A DNA stretch of 28,811 nucleotides from CAKRHR01 sp964423195 (GCA_964423195.1 CAYRDY010000015.1:1-28811), one strand, 5' to 3'. Positions 8,952-16,831 are shown, counted from the first letter of the stretch. Notes: a model not told the origin generated them from the letters alone. Translations and numbers: made by a program.

Positions 8952-9743
8952 ATGAAACTGGAAAGAATCAGCGAAAACCAGATACGCTGCACATTGAGCA
9001 AAAATGATCTGGTCTCCAGAGAATTGAAGCTCAGTGAGCTGGCCTACGGCACCGAAAAGGCCAAAGAGCTGTTTAATGACATGATGACCCAGGCTGCTGA
9101 TGAGCTCGGATTTGAAGCGGATAACACACCTTTGATCATCGAGGCGATCCCGATCTCAGGCGACTGTGTGATATTGATCGTCACGAAAGTCGAGGACCCT
9201 GAGGAGCTGGATGCGCGCTTCGCGAGATTTGTGCCGTTCAGTGAGAGCGTGGAAGAGGATTCCGATGATGACGATTTCTCTGACGATGACCCTGACGGCA
9301 CTGAATATTCCGGCGCGGACGAGATCCTCGATCTCTTCAGACAGCTCCGTGAAAATTTTTTCAGGGGGCTCGGCATCGAGGAGGATGACGAAAAGGAGCT
9401 CGCCGAAAAGCGCGGCAGCGGCGAGGCTGACGGCTCTCAGGATTCTCTCAATATCATACGCATTTTTTCGTTCGACTCTCTGGACAGGGTTTCTGATCTG
9501 GCGCAGGCCCTCGGAGAAAATCTTCCGGGATCGAGCATCCTCTACAAGCATCCGAAATCCGGCCACTACTATCTGGTCATGGAGAAGGGCGCCCTCTCCC
9601 CGGAGGAATTCAACAAAATATGCAATATCGCCACAGAGTACGGCTGCCGTGAGAGATTCACCTACGCCACAAAGCCATACTATGACGAACACTATGATGT
9701 CATTATCCGCGAAAACGCGCTGGACATCTTATCAAAACTTTAA
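8952..9743 (+). CDS. mecA: MecA adaptor protein (ClpC adaptor / competence regulator)
   Basis: The product is 263 residues. The N-terminal domain begins MKLERISENQIRCTLSKNDL, the MecA substrate-binding fold. It is followed by a very acidic linker (about 95-160, with runs of Asp/Glu) and a C-terminal domain (about 165-263; IRIFSFDSLDRVSDLAQAL, SILYKHPKSGHYYLV) that in this family binds ClpC. MecA hands substrates to ClpCP for degradation and in Bacillus controls ComK. It is longer than the Bacillus protein because of the linker. AAGGGGTGAT precedes the ATG. It stands alone, with its own terminator at 9800-9838. Confidence 0.93.
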   Translation: MKLERISENQIRCTLSKNDLVSRELKLSELAYGTEKAKELFNDMMTQAADELGFEADNTPLIIEAIPISGDCVILIVTKVEDPEELDARFARFVPFSESVEEDSDDDDFSDDDPDGTEYSGADEILDLFRQLRENFFRGLGIEEDDEKELAEKRGSGEADGSQDSLNIIRIFSFDSLDRVSDLAQALGENLPGSSILYKHPKSGHYYLVMEKGALSPEEFNKICNIATEYGCRERFTYATKPYYDEHYDVIIRENALDILSKL

Positions 9744-9799
9744 TTCCGGATTCGAGACTTTCGCCCGCTAAAAACGCGCGCGCCGTACACTTCAAAAGC

Positions 9800-9838
9800 A
9801 AACACCGCCTCGGCAAAGACTGCCAGGCGGTGTTTTTT
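9800..9838 (+). terminator. mecA terminator
   Basis: AAACACCGCCT (9800-9810) pairs with AGGCGGTGTTT, with an inner GGCA/TGCC pairing, and ends in six T. It lies 56 bp after the mecA stop. Confidence 0.9.
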
Positions 9839-9903
9839 GACAGTCCGGTCAAACCCGAACTGTCCGATCTCTTCCTTACTCTTGCTGCCATCAAAGGTCG
9901 CGC

Positions 9904-10113
9904 TCAGCCAGCGGCTGCCAGAAAATCATTGATCTGGCCGACGAGCTCATCCGGATTGATCCCGTGGACAGCGGCGGCCTCCTCAATCGTCTCCATCTGG
10001 GAAGCCGGGCATCCAAGGCAATGCATGCCAATCCCAAAGAGAATCGGGGCCACACCCGCGTTAATATCAAGAAGATCGCCGATCATCGTGTTTTTTGTCA
10101 CCTGTTTCGCCAT
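9904..10113 (-). CDS. DUF1858 (hybrid-cluster-associated redox disulfide) protein
   Basis: The product is 69 residues. It matches the short DUF1858 fold: VTKNTMIGDLLDINAGVAPILFGIGMHCLGCPAS, with the CxxC pair (C32 and C35) at the start of a helix, then ETIEEAAAVHGINPDELVGQIN. Such proteins often occur with hybrid-cluster proteins or other redox enzymes; the biochemical role is not established. AGGAGG lies 8 nt before the ATG and a good promoter sits upstream. It is divergent from a ferredoxin gene, which fits a redox role. Confidence 0.88.
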   Translation of the reverse strand: MAKQVTKNTMIGDLLDINAGVAPILFGIGMHCLGCPASQMETIEEAAAVHGINPDELVGQINDFLAAAG

Positions 10114-10157
10114 CAGATTTACCTCCTGTCTTAGATTTAGAACAACTTTTCAGCTGT

Positions 10158-10186
10158 ATTATAATACAACTGCTCTCATTTTGCAA
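10158..10186 (-). promoter_or_regulatory. Promoter of the DUF1858 gene, with a 14-bp palindrome over the -10
   Basis: TTGCAA (10181-10186) and a perfect TATAAT (10158-10163) lie 17 bp apart on the minus strand. The -10 is embedded in the perfect palindrome TGTATTATAATACA (10155-10168), a possible operator. Confidence 0.75.
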
Positions 10187-10232
10187 GACACAAAAATCTC
10201 GTGAAAACTCGGACTTTCCCCCAAAAAAATGC

Positions 10233-10261
10233 TTGTATTGGCAGAGGTTTTGTATTACAAT
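10233..10261 (+). promoter_or_regulatory. Promoter of the ferredoxin gene
   Basis: TTGTAT (10233-10238) and TACAAT (10256-10261) are separated by 17 bp. The -10 lies in TTGTATTACAA (10250-10260), an inverted repeat with an odd centre that resembles the half-sites of the palindrome in the divergent promoter. The mRNA leader is about 40 nt. Confidence 0.7.
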
Positions 10262-10306
10262 AAGCATGTATTCACAAACAGTCATTCTAACAAGGAGGTA
10301 CCTACG

Positions 10307-10477
10307 ATGGCATATGTAATTTCTTCAGATTGTGTTTGCTGTGGCACATGCGCGGGCGAGTGCCCTGTTGGCGCTATTTCCGAGGGCGACGGCAAATATG
10401 AGATCAATCCGGATGAGTGCCTTGAGTGCGGCACATGCGCGGCTGCATGCCCTACAGGCGCTATTTCTCAGGAATAG
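10307..10477 (+). CDS. Clostridial-type 2[4Fe-4S] ferredoxin
   Basis: The product is 56 residues, the classic size. Two CxxCxxCxxxCP motifs are complete: C9, C12, C15 and C19 in the first half, and CLECGTCAAACPTG in the second. An extra Cys at position 11 lies inside the first motif. It is a small cytoplasmic low-potential electron carrier for enzymes such as hydrogenase or pyruvate:ferredoxin oxidoreductase. The start at 10307 has AAGGAGG 9 nt upstream; in-frame sequence further upstream lies inside the promoter and is not coding. The gene is divergent from the DUF1858 gene and followed by a terminator. Confidence 0.96.
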   Translation: MAYVISSDCVCCGTCAGECPVGAISEGDGKYEINPDECLECGTCAAACPTGAISQE

Positions 10478-10489
10478 TTTTCTCAGGAA
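10464..10489 (+). repeat. 15-bp duplication of the ferredoxin 3' end
   Basis: TTTCTCAGGAA at 10464-10474 covers the last codons (Ser-Gln-Glu). It recurs at 10479-10489 directly after the stop, 15 bp later and in the same reading frame. Confidence 0.7.
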
Positions 10490-10513
10490 ATCATTGATGA
10501 ATCGCAAAAGGCT

Positions 10514-10546
10514 AAAAAGGCTGCCACTTCAAGTGGCAGCCTTTTT
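10514..10546. terminator. Bidirectional terminator between ferredoxin and sensor gene
   Basis: A perfect 16-bp inverted repeat (AAAAAGGCTGCCACTT and its complement) has a one-base centre and five T at the end of each strand. It serves the ferredoxin on plus and the sensor-like gene on minus. Confidence 0.92.
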
Positions 10547-10567
10547 GCGCGCGTGCGCCATGCGGCG

Positions 10568-12787
10568 CTAATCCTCGGCCTTGAGCAGAATGCCGGCCTT
10601 AAACGTATTTCCGTCCACCGCGGTGATGAATTTGCCGCCCTCCGAGCGGATAATGTTCTTGGCCATCTTCAGATCCTCGCCCATCTCACCGGAAACCTGT
10701 CCCACGAGATCCTCACGAATCGTATTTTTCATCATATAGATCATCTTGCCCTTCTGGACGTACATCTCAATATAGACTCTGGAGCCCGCCTGGGCATATT
10801 TCACCACATTGTCAAACAGAATGGACAGCACCCTGATGGCATTGCTCTTGTCGATATCGAGCATGATCGGTCTCTCCGGCGCGCGAAGCGTCACGCCGAT
10901 CGATTGATTTTTCAGCTTGACGCTGAACATCTTGCGCACATCCTTGTTGAGCTGAATAAAGTTGACCAGATTTTCATCTTCCGAGCTCTGCGAGACATCG
11001 CCGGATGGACCCGAAGATACGGCCCGCTGCGCCCTTGCGGCTGAATCCGCAGGCGCGGTCCGCTGCGTCCTTGCGGTCGAATCCAAAGACACGGCCCGCC
11101 GCCCTTTTGCGGCTGAATCCGAAGACGCGGCCCGCTGCCCCTTTGCGGTCGAATCCGAAGACGCGGTCCGCCGCCCTTTTGCGGTCGAATCCGAAGACGC
11201 GGTCCGCTGCGCCCTTGCTGAGTTGTCCGCCGAATTCTCATACCGGTTTCGAAGGATCCGCATCTCTTCCTCTGAAAGCCTCACGGTCTTGTCCGAGGAA
11301 GGTGACATCACATTCTCCACGGTCGCCCCATTGAAATCCTCGGCCTCAGGCAGCACCGACTGACCGATGCCGCTCACAGGCCTGGAAAAATCGATATTCT
11401 GCCAATCCTCCGGATCAATCTCCTGCTCCGCCGGACGCTGCGCCCCGTTGTCGCGCTCCTGCGTCAACATGTGCCCTTCCCCGTCGTAGATGTCGTCGTC
11501 TTCTTCTTCCTCGGCTACCGGCACGCCGCCAAAGAGACAGCTGATAAAAGCGATCAGCTCAATCACAAATATCAGCGGCACCACGATAAATACCACCGGA
11601 ACATCCTTGATCGTAAACTCTCTCAAATATAAGAGCGCAAAGATGAGTCCGCCGTTTAGGAGGACCAGCAACAGAAAGACAATGATGCCCTTGAGCACCC
11701 TCGGCAAATGGTTGAGGGCCTGATTGAACTTGTGCCCGACCCGATAGATCAGGGAGTCCGCGACAAATCGTCCGGTCTTGATGCGGCGCACCAGGCTGAA
11801 ATAACTGCGGATCAGAATCACGTAGAACAGCACGGCGCCGGCCAGCAATAAATATCCGGTATTTTTTCCGATCAGCTGACGGTCATTCACAAACCACATG
11901 CCGAAGATGAGCGCTCCCAGCACAATCAGGCTCATAAAAGCCGCGAGCTCCGTATAGATATAGTCAAACCACGAGAGGCTCACCTCGGAGCTGCCGTTGT
12001 GCATACCGGTGCCGATCGCGCAGAATACCAGAAGGACGATAAACAGTATCAGACCGCCGATCGCGGTAAAGCGGGCAATACTGAAATACTTGTTTAACTG
12101 CTGATATGCCAGGTACGAATCATAAAACAGCCCGCTCTGATCGAGATTGTTGTCAACGGAAGTATAGATAATATAGCGATTCTGCAGAGACTCCATCGCC
12201 GCCTTCCAGCTCTCACGGTTGAGGCCTCTGATCGGCACGCCGCCCACATCGACCATAAATTCACCGTCATCGTTGCTCAATCTCATAAAATGATTGCTCG
12301 ACTCAATCCGATCCTTGGCGTCCTCACTGGACGCATACAGCGTCTGTTTCTGATCATTCTGCACCAAAAATGAGAAATTGCCGCTGCCGCCGAGGGTAGA
12401 CTCGGCAAGCGCACTGACCTTTTCCTGTGTGTCCACAAGCGTCGGATCCTTTTCCGCCGCGTCCACGATTTTCAGGACGTGGAGTACCTCCTCATTGTAC
12501 TTTTCGGAAAATCCCCTGCTGCCGAAATAGCTCGTGGTAAAACCGGCGTCATAGCGATCCTCAAAATAGCGATAAAGAATATATCCCGACAAAGCCGTGA
12601 CGGCTGCCATCACCAGGAGAAGTGCCCTCAGGATAATCTTGACAGGGAGACTTCTGGTCGGATGAAAATGCCCGTCATCACTGTCCTCCCCGTCGTATGG
12701 TATATCTGCTGCGACCGCGCTGCCTGTGACAGTGACCTCTTCTTCCTCAACATCATCCCAGAAATCTCTTTTTTTCTTTCTAGCCAT
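10568..12787 (-). CDS. Six-helix membrane sensor with degenerate histidine-kinase ATPase domain
   Basis: The product is 739 residues. The order is: a charged N-terminus (1-48), TM1 (about 50-71), an extracellular domain of about 165 residues, five more helices (about 240-420), a long hydrophilic linker with 12-residue repeats (about 529-588), and a C-terminal GHKL-like domain from about 605. That domain keeps an N-box-like NAIRVLSILFDNVVKYAQAGSRVYIEM, but the G1 box (DxGxG) is absent, with MMKNTIREDL in its place. The G2 box is reduced to GEMGEDLKMAKNII. I see no DHp helix with a phospho-acceptor His. It may therefore bind ATP poorly or act as a non-catalytic partner. No response regulator is adjacent. 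The start at 12787 has GGAGAG upstream. Family level is likely; function unknown. Confidence 0.75.
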   Translation of the reverse strand: MARKKKRDFWDDVEEEEVTVTGSAVAADIPYDGEDSDDGHFHPTRSLPVKIILRALLLVMAAVTALSGYILYRYFEDRYDAGFTTSYFGSRGFSEKYNEEVLHVLKIVDAAEKDPTLVDTQEKVSALAESTLGGSGNFSFLVQNDQKQTLYASSEDAKDRIESSNHFMRLSNDDGEFMVDVGGVPIRGLNRESWKAAMESLQNRYIIYTSVDNNLDQSGLFYDSYLAYQQLNKYFSIARFTAIGGLILFIVLLVFCAIGTGMHNGSSEVSLSWFDYIYTELAAFMSLIVLGALIFGMWFVNDRQLIGKNTGYLLLAGAVLFYVILIRSYFSLVRRIKTGRFVADSLIYRVGHKFNQALNHLPRVLKGIIVFLLLVLLNGGLIFALLYLREFTIKDVPVVFIVVPLIFVIELIAFISCLFGGVPVAEEEEDDDIYDGEGHMLTQERDNGAQRPAEQEIDPEDWQNIDFSRPVSGIGQSVLPEAEDFNGATVENVMSPSSDKTVRLSEEEMRILRNRYENSADNSARAQRTASSDSTAKGRRTASSDSTAKGQRAASSDSAAKGRRAVSLDSTARTQRTAPADSAARAQRAVSSGPSGDVSQSSEDENLVNFIQLNKDVRKMFSVKLKNQSIGVTLRAPERPIMLDIDKSNAIRVLSILFDNVVKYAQAGSRVYIEMYVQKGKMIYMMKNTIREDLVGQVSGEMGEDLKMAKNIIRSEGGKFITAVDGNTFKAGILLKAED
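11024..11203 (-). repeat. 36-bp in-frame tandem repeat in the sensor linker
   Basis: Five full 12-codon copies, with partial copies at both ends. Translated units read like TASSDSTAKGRR, with Ser/Asp in the middle and a basic end. The spelling varies between copies, so this is an old or diverging array. It sits between the last membrane helix and the ATPase domain. Confidence 0.93.
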
Positions 12788-12871
12788 CGTCTCTCTCCTT
12801 TTCTTTTTTGATCTATCTCACATGACGGACAGGAGAACCCCGCCCTCAAGATGAAGTCTCATACTCTTCTT

Positions 12872-12900
12872 ATTCTACACTAAAATTTCAAAGCTTTCAA
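12872..12900 (-). promoter_or_regulatory. Promoter of the sensor gene
   Basis: TTGAAA (12895-12900) and TAGAAT (12872-12877) are separated by 17 bp on the minus strand, about 80 bp before the ATG. Confidence 0.7.
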
Positions 12901-13122
12901 TCCCCCCTGTTCAAATCTTCTCAAATAGTGTATACTTATTTTACGGGAATCACACGATGACGGGAAAATGCCGCGGCTGTCTCAAGAAACAACAGCCCGT
13001 AAAGCACCGGCGACCGCCACAGGAAATGGCGACACAAAAAACGCCGGCGGCTGTCTCAGGCGTTGGGCGCACAGACCTTATCGTTTCACTGAATTCCCGA
13101 AAAAAGCAAAGGAGAGATTGGT
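12901..13122 (+). promoter_or_regulatory. trxA upstream region: weak promoter and repeated, structured leader
   Basis: A TATACT -10 (12931-12936) has only a poor -35 (TGTTCA, 12908-12913). The leader behind it holds a 20/21-bp imperfect direct repeat (12965-12984 and 13038-13058, sharing GCGGCTGTCTCA), a GGCTGT/ACAGCC hairpin (around 12975-12996) and a CGCCA/TGGCG hairpin (around 13014-13032). No gene was seen in 12788-13122. Confidence 0.4.
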
Positions 13123-13440
13123 ATGGTAAAATATGTTGATCAGCAGTCATTCACAGATGATGTCCTCAAATCGGACATCCCTGTATTGGTCGACTTCTTC
13201 GCGGACTGGTGCGGCCCGTGCAAAATGATGGCGCCGATTCTCGACGAACTATCGGACGAGCTGGAGGGCAAAATCGCCATCTGCAAGGTCAATGTCGACG
13301 CAAATCCTGACCTTGCTCAGACGTACAGAATCATGAACATTCCGGCTATGTATATTTTCAAAAACGGCGAAGTCGCGGAAAAAATCATCGGCTCCGTGCC
13401 GAAGAGCAGCCTCTTGGCGACCCTTGAAAAACACATTTGA
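13123..13440 (+). CDS. trxA: Thioredoxin
   Basis: The product is 105 residues with the classical active site WCGPC (about residues 29-33) in the context VLVDFFADWCGPCKMMAPIL, and the cis-proline loop in MNIPAMYIF. It is a cytoplasmic disulfide reductase for ribonucleotide reductase, peroxiredoxins and others. AAGGAGAG sits 6 nt before the ATG. It is followed after 16 nt by its own reductase, trxB, so this is a trxAB operon, with a DJ-1-like gene behind. Confidence 0.97.
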   Translation: MVKYVDQQSFTDDVLKSDIPVLVDFFADWCGPCKMMAPILDELSDELEGKIAICKVNVDANPDLAQTYRIMNIPAMYIFKNGEVAEKIIGSVPKSSLLATLEKHI

Positions 13441-13456
13441 ACCGGGGGATACAGAT

Positions 13457-14572
13457 ATGTCAAAAATTTATGATCTTATCATCATCGGCTCCGGCCCGGC
13501 CGGACTCACCGCGGGCATCTACGCGCTCCGCGCCCGGCTGGACACTCTGATGATCGAGATGGCGGGAATGAGCGGCGGACAGATCATCAATACCAACGAG
13601 ATCGACAATTATCCGGGGATGCCCGGAATCAGCGGCATTGACCTCGCGCTTAAGATGCGCTCGCACTATGACGGGCAGGGCGGCAAATGCATTGACGCGG
13701 AGGTCTGCGGTATCTCGGCGGAGCAGGAAACATCCGACGCGGTCACCGCATCCGATCTCCCGACGAGGGCGGATGCATCCGAAACAGAAAGCGCTCCCAC
13801 CAAGACAGCCTCTCTGGAGTGCCGTCCGATCTGGCGCGTTAGCTTAGCCGACGGCACATCACTGCTAAGTCGCGCCGTGATCATCGCCACCGGCGCCGCG
13901 CACCGGAAGCTGGGCGTCCCCGGTGAGCAATCTTTCGCCGGCAGCGGCGTGTCCTACTGCGCGACCTGCGACGGCGCCTTTTTCCGCAACCGCACGGTGG
14001 CCGTGGTCGGCGGCGGGGATGTGGCGCTTGAGGACGCGCTTTTCCTCTCGCGCATCTGCAAAAAGGTTTATGTCATCCATCGGCGCGGCACTTTCCGCGG
14101 CGCGCCGGTGCTCGCGGAAAGGCTTGAGGCGGCTGACAATGTCACAATTCTGTGGCATACCATCGTGACCGCCATCGAAGGTTCGGATGTGGTCGAGCGG
14201 CTGCGCCTGCGCGGCACCGCCAGCCACAGCGGCGAAAGTCTCAGCTCTGACAGCCGGAGCGAGAACGTCCTCAATACGGACAGTCGGGGCAAAGACATCC
14301 CTGTTGTCGATAGCCTTAGAGAAGGTGTCCTGGAAATCGACGGAGTGTTTATCGCCGTCGGCATGGATCCAGTTTCCGCGGCATTCAGAGACACCGTGGC
14401 CTGCGACGACAGCGGCTACATTATCGCCGGTGAGAATTGTGAGACCAGTGTGGCTGGCATTTTTGCCGCCGGGGATGTCCGCACGAAACCGCTGCGCCAG
14501 ATCGTCGGCGCCGCCGCGGACGGCGCGTGCGCCGTCTATTCCGCACAGAAATATCTATTGGAAAATGGCTAA
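13457..14572 (+). CDS. trxB: Thioredoxin reductase with two inserted segments
   Basis: The product is 371 residues, about 60 more than usual for this family. The FAD motif (IIIGSGPAGLTAGIYA), redox pair C168-A-T-C171, NADPH motif (VVGGGDVALEDA, VIHRRGTFR) and C-terminal FAD motif (GIFAAGDVRTKPLRQIVGAA) are complete, so the enzyme should reduce thioredoxin. The extra length lies in two places: residues about 88-122, rich in Ser/Thr/Asp/Glu, and 255-294, a four-fold 10-residue repeat. Both are at surface loops between conserved strands. The start at 13457 is behind GGGGG at 8 nt; an earlier in-frame start at 13424 would overlap trxA. The stop may overlap the following gene by 8 nt. Confidence 0.95.
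   Translation: MSKIYDLIIIGSGPAGLTAGIYALRARLDTLMIEMAGMSGGQIINTNEIDNYPGMPGISGIDLALKMRSHYDGQGGKCIDAEVCGISAEQETSDAVTASDLPTRADASETESAPTKTASLECRPIWRVSLADGTSLLSRAVIIATGAAHRKLGVPGEQSFAGSGVSYCATCDGAFFRNRTVAVVGGGDVALEDALFLSRICKKVYVIHRRGTFRGAPVLAERLEAADNVTILWHTIVTAIEGSDVVERLRLRGTASHSGESLSSDSRSENVLNTDSRGKDIPVVDSLREGVLEIDGVFIAVGMDPVSAAFRDTVACDDSGYIIAGENCETSVAGIFAAGDVRTKPLRQIVGAAADGACAVYSAQKYLLENG
14219..14338 (+). repeat. 30-bp in-frame tandem repeat inside trxB
   Basis: Four 10-codon units: ASHSGESLSS, DSRSENVLNT, DSRGKDIPVV, DSLREGVLEI. The last unit runs directly into the conserved DGVFIAVGM strand, so it may be the original from which the others derive. Confidence 0.8.
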
Positions 14573-14585
14573 GGGGGAATTTATT

Positions 14586-15137
14586 TTGGCCGAAGCGTGT
14601 ATTTTTTTCGCGAACGGACTGGAAGAGATCGAGGGTCTGACCGTGGTTGACATGTTCCGACGGGCCGGCATCTCCATCGACATCGTATCTGTGAGCGGCA
14701 GCCTGAAGGTGCAGGGCTCGCACAAAATCAACATTGTCACGGATACACTGTTTGAAGATGCGGATTTTTCCGATACGAAAATGTTTATTCTGCCGGGCGG
14801 CATGCCTGGCACCGTGAATCTCAGCAAATACCAGCCTTTGTGCCGGCTGCTCACCCGTGCCGCCTCGGACGGCGCATACGTCGCCGCCATCTGTGCCGCG
14901 CCTTCCGTCCTCGGCGGACTCGGCCTCCTGAAGGGCAGGAAAGCCACCTGTTATCCCGGATTTGAGGATAAGCTGATCGGCGCGCACTGCCTGACCGACA
15001 GCGTGGTCGCCGACGGCAATATCATCACCAGCCGCGGCATGGGCACGGCCATCGCATTTGCCGGGAAGCTGATCGAGATCCTTCAGGGCAAAGAGACCGC
15101 TGAAAAAGTGCTGACCTCGATCATCTACAGACAATAG
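14586..15137 (+). CDS. DJ-1/PfpI family protein
   Basis: The product is 183 residues. The N-terminal strand (ACIFFANGLEEIEGLTVVDMFRRAG) with the conserved Glu and the nucleophile-elbow Cys (VAAICAAPSVLGGLG) mark the DJ-1/ThiJ branch. Proteins of this branch have been linked to deglycase, glyoxalase and oxidative-stress functions; which applies here is not visible. The TTG at 14586 is chosen because AAGGGGG lies 8 nt upstream and it puts the first strand at the usual place. An ATG at 14565 in the same frame, overlapping trxB, adds seven residues and is a real alternative. Its place behind trxA-trxB supports a redox role. Confidence 0.88.
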   Translation: MAEACIFFANGLEEIEGLTVVDMFRRAGISIDIVSVSGSLKVQGSHKINIVTDTLFEDADFSDTKMFILPGGMPGTVNLSKYQPLCRLLTRAASDGAYVAAICAAPSVLGGLGLLKGRKATCYPGFEDKLIGAHCLTDSVVADGNIITSRGMGTAIAFAGKLIEILQGKETAEKVLTSIIYRQ

Positions 15138-15190
15138 TGGATGATGCCGCAGTCAAAAACTGAGCTATCTGCGCACTTGCTCCCAAACTT

Positions 15191-15263
15191 AAACCCTCTG
15201 ATATCCCGAAATTTTTGTACGCGCCCGCGTTACAAAAAATTCCATCCTATCAGAGGGTTTTTT
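15191..15263. terminator. Nested-hairpin terminator between the DJ-1 gene and capA
   Basis: An outer 13-bp stem (AAACCCTCTGATA, 15191-15203, with its complement at 15248-15260) encloses a second stem (TTTTTGTA with TACAAAAA). The plus strand ends in six T, which suits the DJ-1 gene; the minus-strand tail is weaker. Confidence 0.8.
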
Positions 15264-15273
15264 CTGATGCCCT

Positions 15274-16817
15274 TTAGTAGACGCCGCCCAGACCAGTGCC
15301 GGTCCCCTGACTGTCTGTCGTCGCACCGCNNNNNNNNNNNNNNNNNNNNNNNNNNNNNNNNNNNNNNNNNNNNNNNNNNNNNNNNNNNNNNNNNNNNNNN
15401 NNNNNNNNNNNNNNNNNNNNNNNNNNNNNTAGTAGACGCCGCCCAGACCAGTGCCGGTCCCCTGACTGTCTGTCGTCGCACCGCCGTCCAGGGCAGCGCC
15501 GGTCCCCTGACTGTCTGTCGTCGCACCGCCGTCCAGGGCAGCGCCGGTCCCCTGACTGTCTGTCGTCGCACCGCTGTCAGCTTCGGTGTCCTCGACACCC
15601 GGAAGCACACCTATCGCAGGCGTCACCTCGGTATTCATGATCTCGCCGAACAGATTGTTCAGCGTCGTGACATCAAACGCCTCCGCCGACACGGTGTGAA
15701 TGCCGTGCTCGGAGGCCAGCGCGTCCGTGTAATCCGAGAGTTTATAGACGGCATACGTCAATGTATCATGGTTCCAGTGCGTGACCAGCGGCTCCAGCGT
15801 ATAATCCTTGATCACCATCTCCGTCTTGTCCGCGCTGATATGCTTCTCCACCGTGATCTTCGCCATGCCGCCGAGGAGCCTCGGCACCGCGTCCTGTGTG
15901 GAGATAAAATTGCCCACCGAATAATAGACCAACATCTGATGGCCATCGGCACCGGTCAGCATCTTGTACGGCTCAAGCACATGCGGGTGGGAGTCAATGG
16001 CGATATCCACGCCCTGTTCGAGCAGAAAATCAACCCATTCCTTGGAATATTCGCTCGGCTCATAGGCGTACTCTTCGCCGATATGACAGAAAAAGACGAC
16101 CATATCGCTGACTTCCTTCGCCTTGGCGATCATCTCGCTCACCTTTTCCCGATCGAGTAGATTGACAAGATATGGCTCGTCCCCCGGCAGCGTATAACCG
16201 TTCAGCCCATAGGTATAGTTGAGCATCGCAAAGCGGATGCCCTTGCAGTCCACGATCGGCACCGTGTCGGCCTCCTGCTGACTCTCATTGATGCCCAGCA
16301 CCTTGATTTCCGGATGTTTGGTGCGCCAGAATTCCATCGTCTCATGCACGCCGTCCGGCCCCTTGTCCATCGCGTGGTTGGTCGCGTGCAGGACGACATC
16401 GAAGCCCGCGTTTGCCAGCGCGTCGCCGATCTCCGTCGGCGAACCGAAACTCGGATAGGAGCTGATATTATTGTGATCCGCCACCAGGATCGTCTCCTGA
16501 TTGACAATGGCCAGATCCGCGTCGGAGATCTCATTTCTCACATATTGGTACAGATGGTCGTAATTCCAGGTATCTGTGTCATTCATGCCCGATTTGTAAA
16601 TGCCCGAATGGATCAGGTTGTCGCCGACCGCCAGAAGATCCACAGTGATGACCGTATCCTCGCCCGCGGCGGCCTTGTTGTTCACATACTCCTCAACCTT
16701 GATGGTGAGATTGCTCTCATCGACCTTCTGTGAGAATTGGATGCCGCAGCCGGTACAGGCGAGCGCAAGCGCAGCGATCAAAGCCGGTGTCACCATTTTC
16801 TTAAAATTCGATTTCAT
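15274..16817 (-). CDS. CapA-family lipoprotein (PGA_cap metallophosphatase fold) with C-terminal repeats
   Basis: After removing the artificial gap (see the gap entry) the gene encodes 462 residues ending TGLGGVY. The signal sequence ends in LALACTGCG, a probable lipoprotein cleavage site. The CapA/PGA_cap domain follows, with VDLLAVGDNLIHSG, AIVNQETIL, LHATNHAMDKG, VFFCHIGEEY and AIDSHPHVLEPY, the metallophosphatase-like ligand set. Family members occur with poly-gamma-glutamate capsule genes, but many are isolated, as here; the substrate is unknown. The tail is a Gly/Thr/Asp-rich 15-residue repeat (GATTDSQGTGAALDG). The ATG at 16817 has AAGAGG upstream. The literal reading through the N run to 15189 is wrong. 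Confidence 0.87.
15330..15429. other. 100-N gap with identical 55-bp flanks (probably false)
   Basis: The 55 bases before the gap (15275-15329) are identical to the 55 after it (15430-15484). Both include the unique 3' end of capA. The two contigs therefore overlap, and the gap with one flank should collapse. Confidence 0.93.
15451..15578 (-). repeat. 45-bp in-frame tandem repeat at the capA 3' end
   Basis: Copies at 15451-15495, 15496-15540 and a partial at 15541-15578 are almost identical, so recently expanded. The translated unit is GATTDSQGTGAALDG. The copy nearest the stop differs at its end (GTGLGGVY). Confidence 0.95.
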
Positions 16818-16831
16818 TTTTTCCTCTTTCT

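Noticed and set aside
12957..13139. 60-codon ORF before trxA
   Set aside because: It begins within the leader repeats, has no ribosome site and overlaps the trxA start; composition is not protein-like.
14187..14585. Longer start of the DJ-1/PfpI gene
   Set aside because: It overlaps trxB in another frame; the family N-terminus and a strong ribosome site fit 14586.
15189..15273. Extension of capA through the N run to 15189
   Set aside because: It is a frame artefact of the false gap; the true stop TAA is at 15274-15276.
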